Origin: Roseihalotalea indica
GTDB lineage: Bacteria; Bacteroidota; Bacteroidia; Cytophagales; Cyclobacteriaceae
Assembly (NCBI RefSeq): GCF_022458895.1
Contig: NZ_JAINFL010000006.1
Location: 248,001 to 312,000 of the forward strand
Reading direction: 5' to 3'
DNA: 64,000 bases
Below are positions 25,650-35,110 of this stretch, in pieces (positions within the stretch are counted from its first letter, which is position 1; every line of letters begins with the position of its first letter). The notes beneath the pieces are model-generated. The model had not been told where the DNA came from, did no database searches, and saw only the letters and a list, made by a program, of their open reading frames with translations. The position numbers and the translations under genes are program-made.

Positions 25650-25853
25650 AGGGAGAGCGATTTTGGGATAGAAGTTCAAATTGCAAAAAAATATTCGTAG
25701 TGGAGAAGAAGTTTATAAGTTTTGAAGCTGTTGTAGGGTTATATAGCAAATTAAATAATGAAAAAAGTAATTAACCTTTAAAAGGGTTTGAGAACCCATT
25801 CAACCGTCCTAAATTAGGGCTATATTACCCAGTATTTGAATTTATATTTTCCC

Positions 25854-26324
25854 ATGGCTAAGCAAGAAAAATCAAGATTTTCTAATCAAATTTCCATAAA
25901 AAACAGAAAAGCAAGGTTTGAGTACCAATTCTTGGATACCTACCTGGCAGGCATTAAATTAATGGGGACTGAAATTAAATCTATTCGTGAAGGAAAAGTT
26001 AATTTACAGGAAGCCTATTGTTACTTCAATGATCAGGAACTGTTCATAAAACAGATGCATATCTCTCCCTATAGTCAGGGTACCCATTATAACCACGAAC
26101 CCGCTCGAGAACGAAAACTTCTTCTGAAAAAGAAAGAATTGGTTAAATTAGAAAGCAAAATGGCCGAAAAAGGTTTGACCATTATACCAACTCGCTTGTT
26201 TATTAATGAGCGAGGATTGGCAAAACTGGAAATTGCTTTGGCCCAAGGCAAAAAACTATACGATAAACGTGAAGATATTAAACAGCGAGACGTGAACCGT
26301 GAGCTTGACCGGATGAAATTTTGA
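25854..26324 (+). CDS. smpB: SsrA-binding protein SmpB
   Basis: A 156-residue SmpB, which carries tmRNA to stalled ribosomes. Family phrases are NRKARFEYQFLDTYLAGI, GTEIKSIREGKVNLQEAYC, YNHEPARERKLLL and the basic C-terminal helix KKLYDKREDIKQRDVNRELDR. I use the ATG at 25854. The frame upstream begins at a TTG that would add six residues absent from the family. The tmRNA gene itself is not in the window. Confidence 0.97.
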   Translation: MAKQEKSRFSNQISIKNRKARFEYQFLDTYLAGIKLMGTEIKSIREGKVNLQEAYCYFNDQELFIKQMHISPYSQGTHYNHEPARERKLLLKKKELVKLESKMAEKGLTIIPTRLFINERGLAKLEIALAQGKKLYDKREDIKQRDVNRELDRMKF

Positions 26325-26381
26325 CGGCTATCAGCGGAGGCTTCAGTCTTCATTTTCTGAAAATTACGATATGATGGAATT

Positions 26382-26879
26382 ATGAAACATAGCGTGCTTT
26401 TACTGAATCAGGATTATCAGCCTCTCTCAATCTGCTCTATAGAACGGGCATTTTTACTCGTATTTCTCGATAAAGCCGAACTTTTGACAACTTCTGATAG
26501 CGAAGTAATACGTACTGTGAATAAGAATTTTCCGATGCCTGCTGTCATTCGCCTTTTTCGGTACGTCAACCTTCCGTATCGCGGGGTGGTATTAACCCGG
26601 CAAAATGTTTTTAAACGGGATAAGTTCTCCTGCCAGTACTGTGGTTCTCCAAAAAATCTTACCCTTGATCACGTAGTGCCTCGCTCCAAAGGCGGCAAAA
26701 CAAGCTGGTCTAACCTGGTAACGGCTTGCCAGCCATGCAATACCCGCAAAGGCGACCGTAACCCTCACGAAGCAAACCTTAAGCTGCTTCAACCACCTCG
26801 CCGCCCAACCTACCTAATGTTTTTAAGAGACCATTCTGGTTCTATGCGTAAAGAATGGCAGCCATTTTTAGGCTATTAG
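26382..26879 (+). CDS. HNH endonuclease
   Basis: A 165-residue protein with a C-terminal HNH domain. CQYCG and CQPCN provide a four-cysteine zinc site, and LTLDHVVPRSKGG...SNLVTAC contains the catalytic His and the Asn. The N-terminal 70 residues (VLLLNQDYQPLSICSIERAF) are typical of a stand-alone HNH family widespread in Bacteroidota and cyanobacteria. That context is housekeeping-like rather than restriction or homing. There is no methylase or intron nearby. Its cellular role is not established. Confidence 0.9.
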   Translation: MKHSVLLLNQDYQPLSICSIERAFLLVFLDKAELLTTSDSEVIRTVNKNFPMPAVIRLFRYVNLPYRGVVLTRQNVFKRDKFSCQYCGSPKNLTLDHVVPRSKGGKTSWSNLVTACQPCNTRKGDRNPHEANLKLLQPPRRPTYLMFLRDHSGSMRKEWQPFLGY

Positions 26880-27041
26880 TTCCCCTTGTAAATATTGCTT
26901 CATCTCTTCAACCTGTCGTTTTCAGCATGGTATAGATAGCTGTGCCTTTTATAGCATTTTGTGCTTTTTCAAATTGTAGTTGATGATTAGTTTTATTATT
27001 TATCTAAATAATTATAAAAAATTAATCAATAGACCGACTAT

Positions 27042-27908
27042 ATGAAAGAACTTAAAAATTATTGGTGCAGCATATCGGCATATGTATTGTTGACAGCAGT
27101 AGCCTTAGGCCTGTTTTCTTGTAATAAAGAAGACGATCAGTTAACATCTGAAGAAGATGAAGCCGAATCTGTGGTGCTGGATGAAGCGATTGTAGATGAT
27201 CTTTTTGAAGAAATTGACCTGATCAGTAATGAGGGGGCTGCAGAAGGAGAAAATGAAGAGGGCGGGCGATTTGAGACAAATGATCGGTTATTGGGTGAGT
27301 GTGTTGGAAGAGGTATTGACCGCAGACTTGCAGAAGGTGTTTTTACTAAAACTGTAACGTTAGATTTTCTAGAGGGATGTGTTGGACCTAAAGGTCGAGA
27401 GCGGCAGGGAACTATGATTATTACTCAAATTGCCAATACTAATGAGTCTACCTATACAGTTTCAACATCGTTTGAAAATTTTTACCTGGATGGGAAAAAA
27501 ATTGAAGGAACTCGCACGAGAGTATATACCAGCATTGAGTCTGGTATAGAACAGGTAAAAATTACGTTAGTCAGTGGCAAAGTAACGTTGGAGGATGGCC
27601 AAGTTCTCAAGCGGGAGGGGGCTTTTACAAAAGTATGGGATCATTCCACTGAAGAGATTGCAGTACAAGGAGAGGCAACCGGGGTGAACCGGAATGGCGT
27701 AGTTTATCAGACAGTTATTTCCGAACCATTAGTTTTTAAGCAATCTTGCTTATCTCAGGGAATATGGATACCCACCCAGGGAGTACGCATGATCTCACGC
27801 TCAGGAAAAGCAAATATTAGCGTTAATTATGGTGCAGGTGAATGTGACAGAACGGTAGAAGTAACACTTCAGGGAGAGAGCAAAACCGTAGAGTTAGCGG
27901 TAAAGTAA
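27042..27908 (+). CDS. Predicted lipoprotein of unknown function
   Basis: A 288-residue protein with signal peptide and lipobox LFSC followed by NKEDDQ. The acidic residues right after the Cys favour export to the outer membrane or cell surface in Bacteroidota. An acidic linker (EEDEAESVVLDEAIVDDLFEEIDL) leads to a beta-rich domain of about 190 residues with paired cysteines (GECVGRGI, EGCVGPKGRERQG, KQSCLSQG, GECDRTVEV). The pattern resembles a family of Bacteroidota lipoproteins that I cannot name. It ends at a very strong terminator. Confidence 0.75.
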   Translation: MKELKNYWCSISAYVLLTAVALGLFSCNKEDDQLTSEEDEAESVVLDEAIVDDLFEEIDLISNEGAAEGENEEGGRFETNDRLLGECVGRGIDRRLAEGVFTKTVTLDFLEGCVGPKGRERQGTMIITQIANTNESTYTVSTSFENFYLDGKKIEGTRTRVYTSIESGIEQVKITLVSGKVTLEDGQVLKREGAFTKVWDHSTEEIAVQGEATGVNRNGVVYQTVISEPLVFKQSCLSQGIWIPTQGVRMISRSGKANISVNYGAGECDRTVEVTLQGESKTVELAVK

Positions 27909-27926
27909 GGTGAATCACACCTAAAA

Positions 27927-27966
27927 AAAATAACCCCTTCCGAATTACTTCGGAAGGGGTTATTTT
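27927..27966 (+). terminator. Bidirectional terminator between lipoprotein gene and sucC
   Basis: AAAATAACCCCTTCCGAA (27927-27944) is the exact reverse complement of 27949-27966, with a TTAC loop. The 18-pair stem has A and T tails that suit both convergent genes. Confidence 0.92.
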
Positions 27967-27981
27967 ATCGCAAAAATTTTA

Positions 27982-29187
27982 CTACAGAACTTCTTTTACT
28001 CGGTCTGCTGCGTCTTTCAACAAGATTGCAGAGTAAACTTTCAGTCCTGATTCTTCAATGATTTTAGCACCTTCTTCAGCATTGGTACCTTGTAAGCGTA
28101 CAATGATTGGAACGTGGATATCGCCGATATTTTTATAGGCTTCAACCACTCCATTGGCTACGCGGTCGCAACGGACAATACCACCGAAGATATTAATAAG
28201 AATGGCTTTTACATTGGGGTCTTTCAGAATGATGCGGAAACCGGCTTCTACGGTTTCAGCGTTAGCACTACCTCCCACATCGAGAAAGTTAGCCGGTTCA
28301 CCACCTGACTGTTTGATAATATCCATGGTTGCCATAGCCAAACCAGCACCATTTACCATACACCCAACATTACCATCAAGTTTAATATAGTTAAGGCCAG
28401 CTTTGCTCGCTTCAATCTCCAGTTCTTCTTCTTCGTTCAGATCCCGAAGTTCTACTAAATCAGAATGACGATACAGGGCATTGTCATCCAGATTGACTTT
28501 AGCATCTACGGCCAGAATTTTATCATCAGATGTTTTAAGCACGGGGTTAATCTCAAACTGAGAGGCATCAGAAGCCATATAAGCTTTATACAAGGCCTGA
28601 ATAAACTTCACCATTTGCTTGAAGGCTTTACCCTCTAACCCTAAAGCAAAAGCTACCTTGCGGGCCTGAAAAGGTTGTAACCCAATACCCGGATCAATCC
28701 ACTCTTTAATAATTTTTTTCTCTCCTTCCGGACGTTCTTTATCTTCAGCCGCTACTTCTTCAATATCCATCCCACCTTCGGTAGAAGCCATAATTACATT
28801 GCATCCTTTGGCACGATCCAGCAGTATGCTTAAGTAATATTCTTTAGGCTCATTTTCACCGGGGTAGTATACATCTTCGGCTACCAGCACTTTATGAACT
28901 TTTTTTCCTTCGGCTCCAGTTTGAGGGGTAACCAGTTGCATTCCCAAAATCTGCTTGGAAATATCTTTTACTTCATCACGGCTTTTCGCAAGTTTAACGC
29001 CGCCTCCTTTACCGCGGCCTCCGGCATGAATTTGCGCTTTGATCACATACCACTGGGTTCCGGTTTCGGCGTTCAGTTCTCGGGCAGCATCCACCGCCCC
29101 TTCGGGCGTATCCGCAACAATGCCTTGTTGTACTTGTACTCCATAACTTTTTAACAGGTTCTTGGCTTGATATTCGTGTATATTCAT
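27982..29187 (-). CDS. sucC: Succinyl-CoA synthetase subunit beta
   Basis: A 401-residue ATP-grasp subunit that, with SucD, makes ATP or GTP from succinyl-CoA in the citric acid cycle. The N-terminus [12 protein letters not shown] is the family start and fixes the ATG at 29187, ten codons inside the open frame. Other motifs are [22 protein letters not shown] and the nucleotide/phosphohistidine region [11 protein letters not shown]. sucD is not adjacent, which is common in this phylum. Confidence 0.96.
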   Translation of the reverse strand: MNIHEYQAKNLLKSYGVQVQQGIVADTPEGAVDAARELNAETGTQWYVIKAQIHAGGRGKGGGVKLAKSRDEVKDISKQILGMQLVTPQTGAEGKKVHKVLVAEDVYYPGENEPKEYYLSILLDRAKGCNVIMASTEGGMDIEEVAAEDKERPEGEKKIIKEWIDPGIGLQPFQARKVAFALGLEGKAFKQMVKFIQALYKAYMASDASQFEINPVLKTSDDKILAVDAKVNLDDNALYRHSDLVELRDLNEEEELEIEASKAGLNYIKLDGNVGCMVNGAGLAMATMDIIKQSGGEPANFLDVGGSANAETVEAGFRIILKDPNVKAILINIFGGIVRCDRVANGVVEAYKNIGDIHVPIIVRLQGTNAEEGAKIIEESGLKVYSAILLKDAADRVKEVL

Positions 29188-29255
29188 GCGAAAAAAATTT
29201 TTCACGAAGGTATTCAAAAAAACCTTTTAATTTTAGCTTTTTAACGAATTCTACC

Positions 29256-29912
29256 ATGCTGAGAGCGGAAAACATCGTAAAAAGGTACGGCAACCTGATA
29301 GTATTAAAGTCTATTGACCTGATTGTAGAGCAAGGAAAGGTTGTTTCTATTGTGGGAGCTTCGGGTGCTGGTAAGAGCACGCTACTTCATATTTTAGGCA
29401 CTTTGGATCAGCCAGATCAGGGCAAAGTTTTTCTTGATGACCAAGAGCTGACCAGCTTAAGAGGTAATGACTTAGCCCAGTATAGGAACCGGCACGTGGG
29501 TTTCATTTTTCAATTTCACAATCTTCTGCCAGAATTTACTGCCTTAGAAAATGTGTGCATTCCTGCATTTTTAGCAAATCACAGCTCAGAGAAAGAAGTA
29601 AAAATGCGAGCAACTGAATTGCTTGAGCGTTTGGGACTACGTGACCGGTTGCAGCATAAGCCATCTGAAATGTCGGGAGGTGAACAGCAGCGAACCGCCG
29701 TAGCTAGAGCTTTAATAAATAATCCATCCGTAGTATTTGCTGATGAACCCAGCGGAAATCTTGACTCGCGTAACGCGGACGAACTGCATAACCTGTTTTT
29801 TCGCCTGAGGGATGAACTCAACCAGACTTTTGTAATTGTAACCCATAATGAAGAATTAGCCAATATGGCTGACCAAAAGCTAGAGATCGTGGATGGAATG
29901 ATTGTAGAATAG
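29256..29912 (+). CDS. LolD-like ABC transporter ATP-binding protein
   Basis: A 218-residue ATPase of the MacB/LolD/FtsE group. Walker A is GASGAGKST, the signature MSGGEQQR, Walker B VVFADEPSGNLD and the H-loop VTHNEE. Proteins of this subgroup pair with four-helix permeases and pull lipoproteins or peptides from the inner membrane. Its permease is not next to it, so lipoprotein release is only a likely role. Its start lies 68 bases from the divergent sucC start. Confidence 0.92.
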   Translation: MLRAENIVKRYGNLIVLKSIDLIVEQGKVVSIVGASGAGKSTLLHILGTLDQPDQGKVFLDDQELTSLRGNDLAQYRNRHVGFIFQFHNLLPEFTALENVCIPAFLANHSSEKEVKMRATELLERLGLRDRLQHKPSEMSGGEQQRTAVARALINNPSVVFADEPSGNLDSRNADELHNLFFRLRDELNQTFVIVTHNEELANMADQKLEIVDGMIVE

Positions 29913-30559
29913 CGAAAAGCGCATCAGATGGGCTGGAGCTCAATCTGAGATTATATTTCTATTATAATTTTTTGAGTTTTATTCGGCATCGCAGTCATTA
30001 TTCAGTAGATAAGTTACTTCATACACAAGCTTAACTACTAGAAAAAATACTCGGAAATAACTGGCTACATGACATTCTCTATCTGACAATAGGTTAAGCA
30101 AATGGTTGGGATGAATCCCGAAGTTTTTTATAAAAACTAACTGAGGCTATGCATACCCTACAACTGTAATGTTTAGTTCGTAAATGGTTAAAAAAAAGTA
30201 TCGGAACTACAGGCTTTTTTTGAGTAAATGAGTATACGATCTTTAGTATAAATATAATGTGCAGCTTGCTTATTAGATAAATTCCGGGTTAAAATCTAGG
30301 GTTGATTACTAAATAATGAAAAGCTAAAATCTGAGATTATGGTAGCCACTTATAGCTACATTGTTTGTAAAATATAAAATTTCACAGATTAAATACAATT
30401 GAAGTAGGCTTATATATTGTAGAATAATTAACAAATTTTTTGAAAAACAGTACCTTAGCGACAAAACAAACGAATTTCCTTTTTATGGTGTTTGTAATTT
30501 TTCAAAGATTTAGAAAGGTGTAAATTTGTGATCGTGAATTTCAACTATCAACGGTACTT
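29913..30559. other. AT-rich non-coding gap before the sigma-54 regulator
   Basis: No open frame with coding character is visible in these 647 bases. It contains two copies of AATCTGAGATTAT (29942-29954 and 30328-30340), each centred on the near-palindrome AATCTGAGATT, and a promoter-like element just before the regulator gene. No tRNA or recognisable structured RNA was found by eye. Confidence 0.6.
30498..30528 (+). promoter_or_regulatory. Candidate promoter of the sigma-54 regulator gene
   Basis: TAAATTTG (30521-30528) matches TAnnTTTG exactly. TTTT at 30498-30501 lies 19 bases upstream in the -33 position (consensus TTTG). RNA would start about 26 bases before the ATG at 30560. Confidence 0.5.
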
Positions 30560-31978
30560 ATGGATGTTAGAGGATATACAATTTTAATTGTTGAAGATGA
30601 AGCCAGTATTCGCGGACTCTTAGCGAAAATACTTGGGCTGGAAGGGTACAAAATTTTTGAGGCTAGTGATGTAACTACCGGGCGTGAGATTTTAAGAAAC
30701 GAAACAGTTCATCTGGTATTAACCGATGTGAACTTACCTGATGTCAACGGAATTGACTTTACTAAATTTATTAAAAAAGAATATCCTCTGATTGAGGTTA
30801 TTGTGCTCACGGCTTTCAGTAATGTGAAGGATGGGGTGCTCGCCATGAAACTGGGGGCATTTGATTACTTGGCAAAAGGAGATGGAGATGAACGTTTGCC
30901 ACTAGTAGTACAGAAAGCGATGGAAAAGGCCGCGTTAAACCGGCAGTTGCAGGAGATGGAATTTCGCTTAGACTCTAAAACTAGTTTTGGGAAGATTGTC
31001 GGCAACTCACTTTCTGTGCAGCGTATGCTTGATCTGGCAGAAAAAGTGGCAGTTACTGATACCACCGTTTTGTTATTAGGTGAGACCGGCACGGGAAAAG
31101 AATTGTTGGCCGAGGCAATACATCTGGCTAGTCGCCGCCGGAAGGGAGCTTTTGTTGCCATAAACTGTGCGGCCATTCCCAAAGATCTGCAAGAATCTGA
31201 GCTGTTCGGACACAAGAAAGGCTCATTTACTGGAGCCAGTACTGATAAGAAGGGTTATTTTGAGGCGGCTGACCGAGGAACCATTTTTTTAGATGAACTA
31301 GGAGAAATGGCTCCAGAGCTTCAGGCAAAACTTCTAAGAGTGCTAGAAACCCGGACTATTAATCGCGTGGGCGAAACAGAAGCTATTCCGGTAGATATTC
31401 GGATTATTGCGGCCACCAACCGTGATTTAATCAGTGATAATAACGAAGCATTCCGGCGTGATTTGTATTACCGGCTAAGCGCATTTACAATAGATCTGCC
31501 TGCACTGCGCGATAGAAAGGAAGATATTGATTTATTGGCAATGCATCTACTAAAAGAGCATGCTGAAAAAACCAATAAATCAATTTCAGGTATAGACCCT
31601 GAGTTTCTTGATTATCTTAGACAATACGAATGGCCAGGCAATATTCGAGAGTTGCGTAATGTTATTGAACGGGCAGTTATTCTGGCTGATGGGCATCAGC
31701 TAACACCAGATGCTTTACCGAATGAGATATTAAACCAACAACCATCAGCTTCTTTCTATAGTCCGGTGGCCGAAGCAACTGTAACTAATAGAGTTAATAG
31801 TCCTGTGCCTACCGAAACCATTGATCCTGGACAAGTGGATTTGAAATCAGTAGAGCAAACCCACATTCTACGAGTGCTTGAGTCCGTTAATGGTAACAAG
31901 TCAGAGGCGGCAAAACGGTTGGATATTGGTTTAGCCACGCTGTACCGCAAACTGAAAGAGTACAACATAAATTCGTAA
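30560..31978 (+). CDS. Sigma-54-dependent response regulator (NtrC family)
   Basis: A 472-residue activator of RNA polymerase with sigma-54. The receiver domain (1-120) has the phospho-acceptor D56 in LTDVNLPDVNG. The AAA+ domain has Walker A GETGTGKE, the sigma-54 contact loop GSFTGA (Ser in place of the usual Ala, a tolerated variant), Walker B TIFLDELGEM and the arginine-finger region. A C-terminal Fis-type helix-turn-helix (GNKSEAAKRLDIGLATLYRKL) binds enhancer sites. The histidine kinase 118 bases downstream is its likely partner. No target operon is evident in the window. Confidence 0.95.
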   Translation: MDVRGYTILIVEDEASIRGLLAKILGLEGYKIFEASDVTTGREILRNETVHLVLTDVNLPDVNGIDFTKFIKKEYPLIEVIVLTAFSNVKDGVLAMKLGAFDYLAKGDGDERLPLVVQKAMEKAALNRQLQEMEFRLDSKTSFGKIVGNSLSVQRMLDLAEKVAVTDTTVLLLGETGTGKELLAEAIHLASRRRKGAFVAINCAAIPKDLQESELFGHKKGSFTGASTDKKGYFEAADRGTIFLDELGEMAPELQAKLLRVLETRTINRVGETEAIPVDIRIIAATNRDLISDNNEAFRRDLYYRLSAFTIDLPALRDRKEDIDLLAMHLLKEHAEKTNKSISGIDPEFLDYLRQYEWPGNIRELRNVIERAVILADGHQLTPDALPNEILNQQPSASFYSPVAEATVTNRVNSPVPTETIDPGQVDLKSVEQTHILRVLESVNGNKSEAAKRLDIGLATLYRKLKEYNINS

Positions 31979-32095
31979 TATGAGACAAAACATTTTTCAG
32001 TCTGATAACTAAAATTATCAAATTGATGGAAAATCAACCTTTTTTAGGGTTTTTTTTACTGATTTTACCCTCCTTGACTAATTCTTGCTACTGAT

Positions 32096-34069
32096 ATGCC
32101 GAAGAAGAAAAACTTTTTACAGTGGTTTAGGCCGCAGCAGCATTATCAGCGAATGAAGATCAAGGCACAAATCTTTTCCGGGTTTATGTTAATATTGGTG
32201 CTTACCCTCCTGTTGGCCGGTGCAACAATTTATTACCTGGGTAACCTAGGAGATGCATCCAATAAAATCCTCGAAGACAATTATCGGGCGATCAAAGCTA
32301 CGGAAGGGATGACGGTCTCGCTGGCTAAGATTGATCAGATTTTATCCAAAATATGCCTTGGGCCCAATTACGATGACTCCACCCTGATGGTCACGTTGCG
32401 GGCAGAAGAAGGGATTTTTGAAAACCAGTTGATCCTTTGTCAAAATAATGTTTCTGGGAAGCAGGAAGAAGTTTTATTTCAGCAAATCCGGGAAGATTAC
32501 CTTGCATACAAGAAAAAGGTTGGACAGTTTGAACATACTGTAGATCCGGTTGGTCTTTATTTCTCAGTACTGCAACGGCAGAACGAAGTTTTGAGGGAAA
32601 ACAGCGTTCAACTGGGGGCAATTAATCATTTACAATTGAGTAAAAAAGATGCTATTGCCCAACGATTGTATTTCCGATCAAAAATATACGTCTTCCTAAT
32701 TTTAATTTTAGTACTGATCATTGTTACGTGGGCCTTATACCAAGTACCGCACGCTATTGTAAAGCCCATCACCGATGTAACTGAAAAAATACGACGAATA
32801 GCTCAGGGTGAGTACCAACAGAAGATCAATGTTGACTCTCGTAGCGAATTAGGAGAGTTAGCTCAGGCTTTTAACATCATGTCGATCAAGCTTCAGGAGT
32901 TTGAGAAATTGAATATCGAGGAAGTACAGGCGCAGAAAAGCCGTATGGAATCGATCATAAAAAGTATGAATGATGGGCTCATCGTTCTGGATGAGGATAA
33001 GCGTATCATTTTGGTTAATGAATCGGGCAAACAGATTATTAATCTGGAAGATGACGATCTATTAGGCCGAAAACTCAATGAGTTTGACAATAATGATGTT
33101 ACTCAGGAGTTATACCAGGCTATTAAAGATAAAACCATCAATCAGGGTAAACCGCAGGCCGAAGAGCGACATAATTTTCTGCGGGTAGATAATTACAACG
33201 GAAACAAAGCCTTTTTTACCAAAGAAATTGTGAAAGTATATGGGCGGGAAGATTCTTTCCGTCGGTTTATCGGGTATATTATCATCCTAAAGGATATTAC
33301 GTCATTTAAAGAGTCTGACGAAGCCAAGTCCAAATTTGTAGCAGTAGTTTCTCATGAATTAAAGACACCATTATCTGCACTAAATATGAGCCTAATGCTT
33401 ATTCAAAACCCTAGGATCGGAGAACTGACCACCGAGCAGAGTGAGATCGTGGGGTCTATGAAGCAGGAAGTGCAGCGGCTGGTGAGAATGGTCACAGAGC
33501 TTCTGGATCTGGCGCGTGCGGAAGGTGGAGCTATTCATTTGGATAAAAAACTTGTCGATCCTAAAATGCTCATGGAGTATGCCGTAGCGCCCGTTCATGC
33601 TAAGCTTAGTGAGAAAAATGTAGTGATCCGTAATAAGAGCAATAGTGCTCTCTCGGAAATCAACATTGATCCTGAGAAAATATCCTGGGTGCTGATTAAT
33701 TTGCTTACCAATGCCATTCGGTATGCTCCTGAAGGAAGTGAAATAATCATTCGTACCCAGCAGGTTGGTGATTTTATAGAATTTTCGGTTAGAGATTATG
33801 GTCCGGGTATCACCCCAAAAGATGCCAAGCGGGTTTTCAATAAATTTGTGCAGCTATCCACCAATGGTAAGAAAAACAAAAGCGGACTTGGGCTTGGGTT
33901 GGCTATTTCTAAGGAGATTGTAGAGGCGCACGGCGGGCAGATTTTCGTAGAAAGCGAAATTGGTGCTGGCAGCCGGTTCTATTTCCATATTCCTCTGAAT
34001 CCGGAAGACCAACTTGTAGAGAAGCATGAACCCAAGGCACTTAAGGTGGTAGAGGTTGAAAACATATAG
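32096..34069 (+). CDS. HAMP-PAS sensor histidine kinase
   Basis: A 657-residue inner-membrane kinase. A basic N-tail leads to TM1 (about 27-48), a periplasmic four-helix-like sensor of about 140 residues, TM2 (about 200-218), a HAMP domain (VKPITDVTEKIRRIAQGEY), a PAS domain (MNDGLIVLDEDKRIILVNESG), the HisKA domain with SHELKTPLS (H420) and a HATPase with DYGPGI and KSGLGLGLAI. The layout resembles KinB/NtrY kinases. It sits just after a sigma-54 response regulator and is the probable donor. The signal is unknown. Confidence 0.93.
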   Translation: MPKKKNFLQWFRPQQHYQRMKIKAQIFSGFMLILVLTLLLAGATIYYLGNLGDASNKILEDNYRAIKATEGMTVSLAKIDQILSKICLGPNYDDSTLMVTLRAEEGIFENQLILCQNNVSGKQEEVLFQQIREDYLAYKKKVGQFEHTVDPVGLYFSVLQRQNEVLRENSVQLGAINHLQLSKKDAIAQRLYFRSKIYVFLILILVLIIVTWALYQVPHAIVKPITDVTEKIRRIAQGEYQQKINVDSRSELGELAQAFNIMSIKLQEFEKLNIEEVQAQKSRMESIIKSMNDGLIVLDEDKRIILVNESGKQIINLEDDDLLGRKLNEFDNNDVTQELYQAIKDKTINQGKPQAEERHNFLRVDNYNGNKAFFTKEIVKVYGREDSFRRFIGYIIILKDITSFKESDEAKSKFVAVVSHELKTPLSALNMSLMLIQNPRIGELTTEQSEIVGSMKQEVQRLVRMVTELLDLARAEGGAIHLDKKLVDPKMLMEYAVAPVHAKLSEKNVVIRNKSNSALSEINIDPEKISWVLINLLTNAIRYAPEGSEIIIRTQQVGDFIEFSVRDYGPGITPKDAKRVFNKFVQLSTNGKKNKSGLGLGLAISKEIVEAHGGQIFVESEIGAGSRFYFHIPLNPEDQLVEKHEPKALKVVEVENI

Positions 34070-34161
34070 TATGGTGTTTCTTTGAAACATTATGATTTTC
34101 TAACCTTTCCGGTACACTACCGTACTATAGATTTTACCTTTTGAGACCCTCTTCTTAGCCG

Positions 34162-35037
34162 ATGGTATTATCCCCCGGAATCCGTTATATGTTATTGGCG
34201 ACATTTTTCTTTGCCTGTATGAATGTGCTGGTAAAGTTTGTGTCGCATATTCCCGCTGTTGAAGTAGTTTTTTTTCGCAGTGTGATTTCCTTGGTAATGA
34301 GTTACGTAGTATTGCGGATTCAGAAAGTAAATGTGTGGGGAAATAACCGTAAGTGGTTGATTGCCCGCGGTGCTTTCGGAGCTGTAGGACTGATTCTCTA
34401 CTTTACGCTACTTCAGCAAATTCCTTTAGCTACCGCTATTACATTACAGTTTCTTGCCCCTGTGGCTACGGCTATACTTGGTCTGCTATTGCTACGAGAG
34501 AAAGTCTGGACATTGCAGTGGTTTTTCTTTTTGATAACCTTCCTGGGAATGTTTATCATCAGTGGTTTTGAAGCCCGAATGGAACCCATCCACCTGGCGA
34601 TGGGGATATTGGCCGCTGGCGGGGCAGGCATGGCTTATACGATTATTCGCAAATTAAATCACTCCGAACATCCTCTGGTAATTGTTCTGTATTTTCCCTT
34701 GGTTACCCTTCCCATTACCGGCCTGTATGCTGCTTTTCACTGGGTGGTTCCCATAGGAACAGACTGGCTATTCTTACTAGGAGTTGGAGTACTGACTCAG
34801 TTTGCTCAATACTTCATGACTAAAGCGTACCAGGCAGAAGAAGTTTCCAAAGTATCCAACCTACAATACTTAAGCATTGTGTATGCGCTCCTTTTTGGAT
34901 TTCTCTTCTTCGGTGAAACCTTCAATCTCCTAACCTATTTCGGTATGGCACTGGTGATAGCTGGTGTTGTGCTGAATGTCTGGTATAAACAAAAGAAACA
35001 GGCTGCTTATGCGAAGCGACAGGAATCTGTAGCTTAG
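34162..35037 (+). CDS. EamA-type DMT transporter
   Basis: A 291-residue protein with ten predicted transmembrane helices in two repeated halves, the EamA (drug/metabolite transporter) fold. The N-terminal repeat starts GIRYMLLATFFFACMNVLVK and includes the family feature PAVEVVFFRS. The second repeat ends with the hairpin FGETFNLLTYFGMALVIAG. Substrates of such carriers range from amino acids to nucleotide precursors and cannot be told here. A second, distinct EamA gene lies at 37387. Confidence 0.88.
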   Translation: MVLSPGIRYMLLATFFFACMNVLVKFVSHIPAVEVVFFRSVISLVMSYVVLRIQKVNVWGNNRKWLIARGAFGAVGLILYFTLLQQIPLATAITLQFLAPVATAILGLLLLREKVWTLQWFFFLITFLGMFIISGFEARMEPIHLAMGILAAGGAGMAYTIIRKLNHSEHPLVIVLYFPLVTLPITGLYAAFHWVVPIGTDWLFLLGVGVLTQFAQYFMTKAYQAEEVSKVSNLQYLSIVYALLFGFLFFGETFNLLTYFGMALVIAGVVLNVWYKQKKQAAYAKRQESVA

Positions 35038-35110
35038 GCAAACTGTTATACTTTTCAGGCTGGTCCTTTCCCAATAATTAACGACCTTCGCACCGGAAAA
35101 AGAATAGTCA

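Noticed and set aside
26382..26879. HNH protein as part of a mobile intron, restriction or defence system
   Set aside because: No methylase, reverse transcriptase, toxin or defence gene is near. The family is a common stand-alone housekeeping HNH, and it sits among core genes.
30560..34069. Assignment of the sigma-54 regulator/kinase pair to potassium (Kdp) control
   Set aside because: Similar pairs occur beside kdp genes in some Bacteroidota, but no kdpFABC or KdpD is present in the window, so the link cannot be supported.
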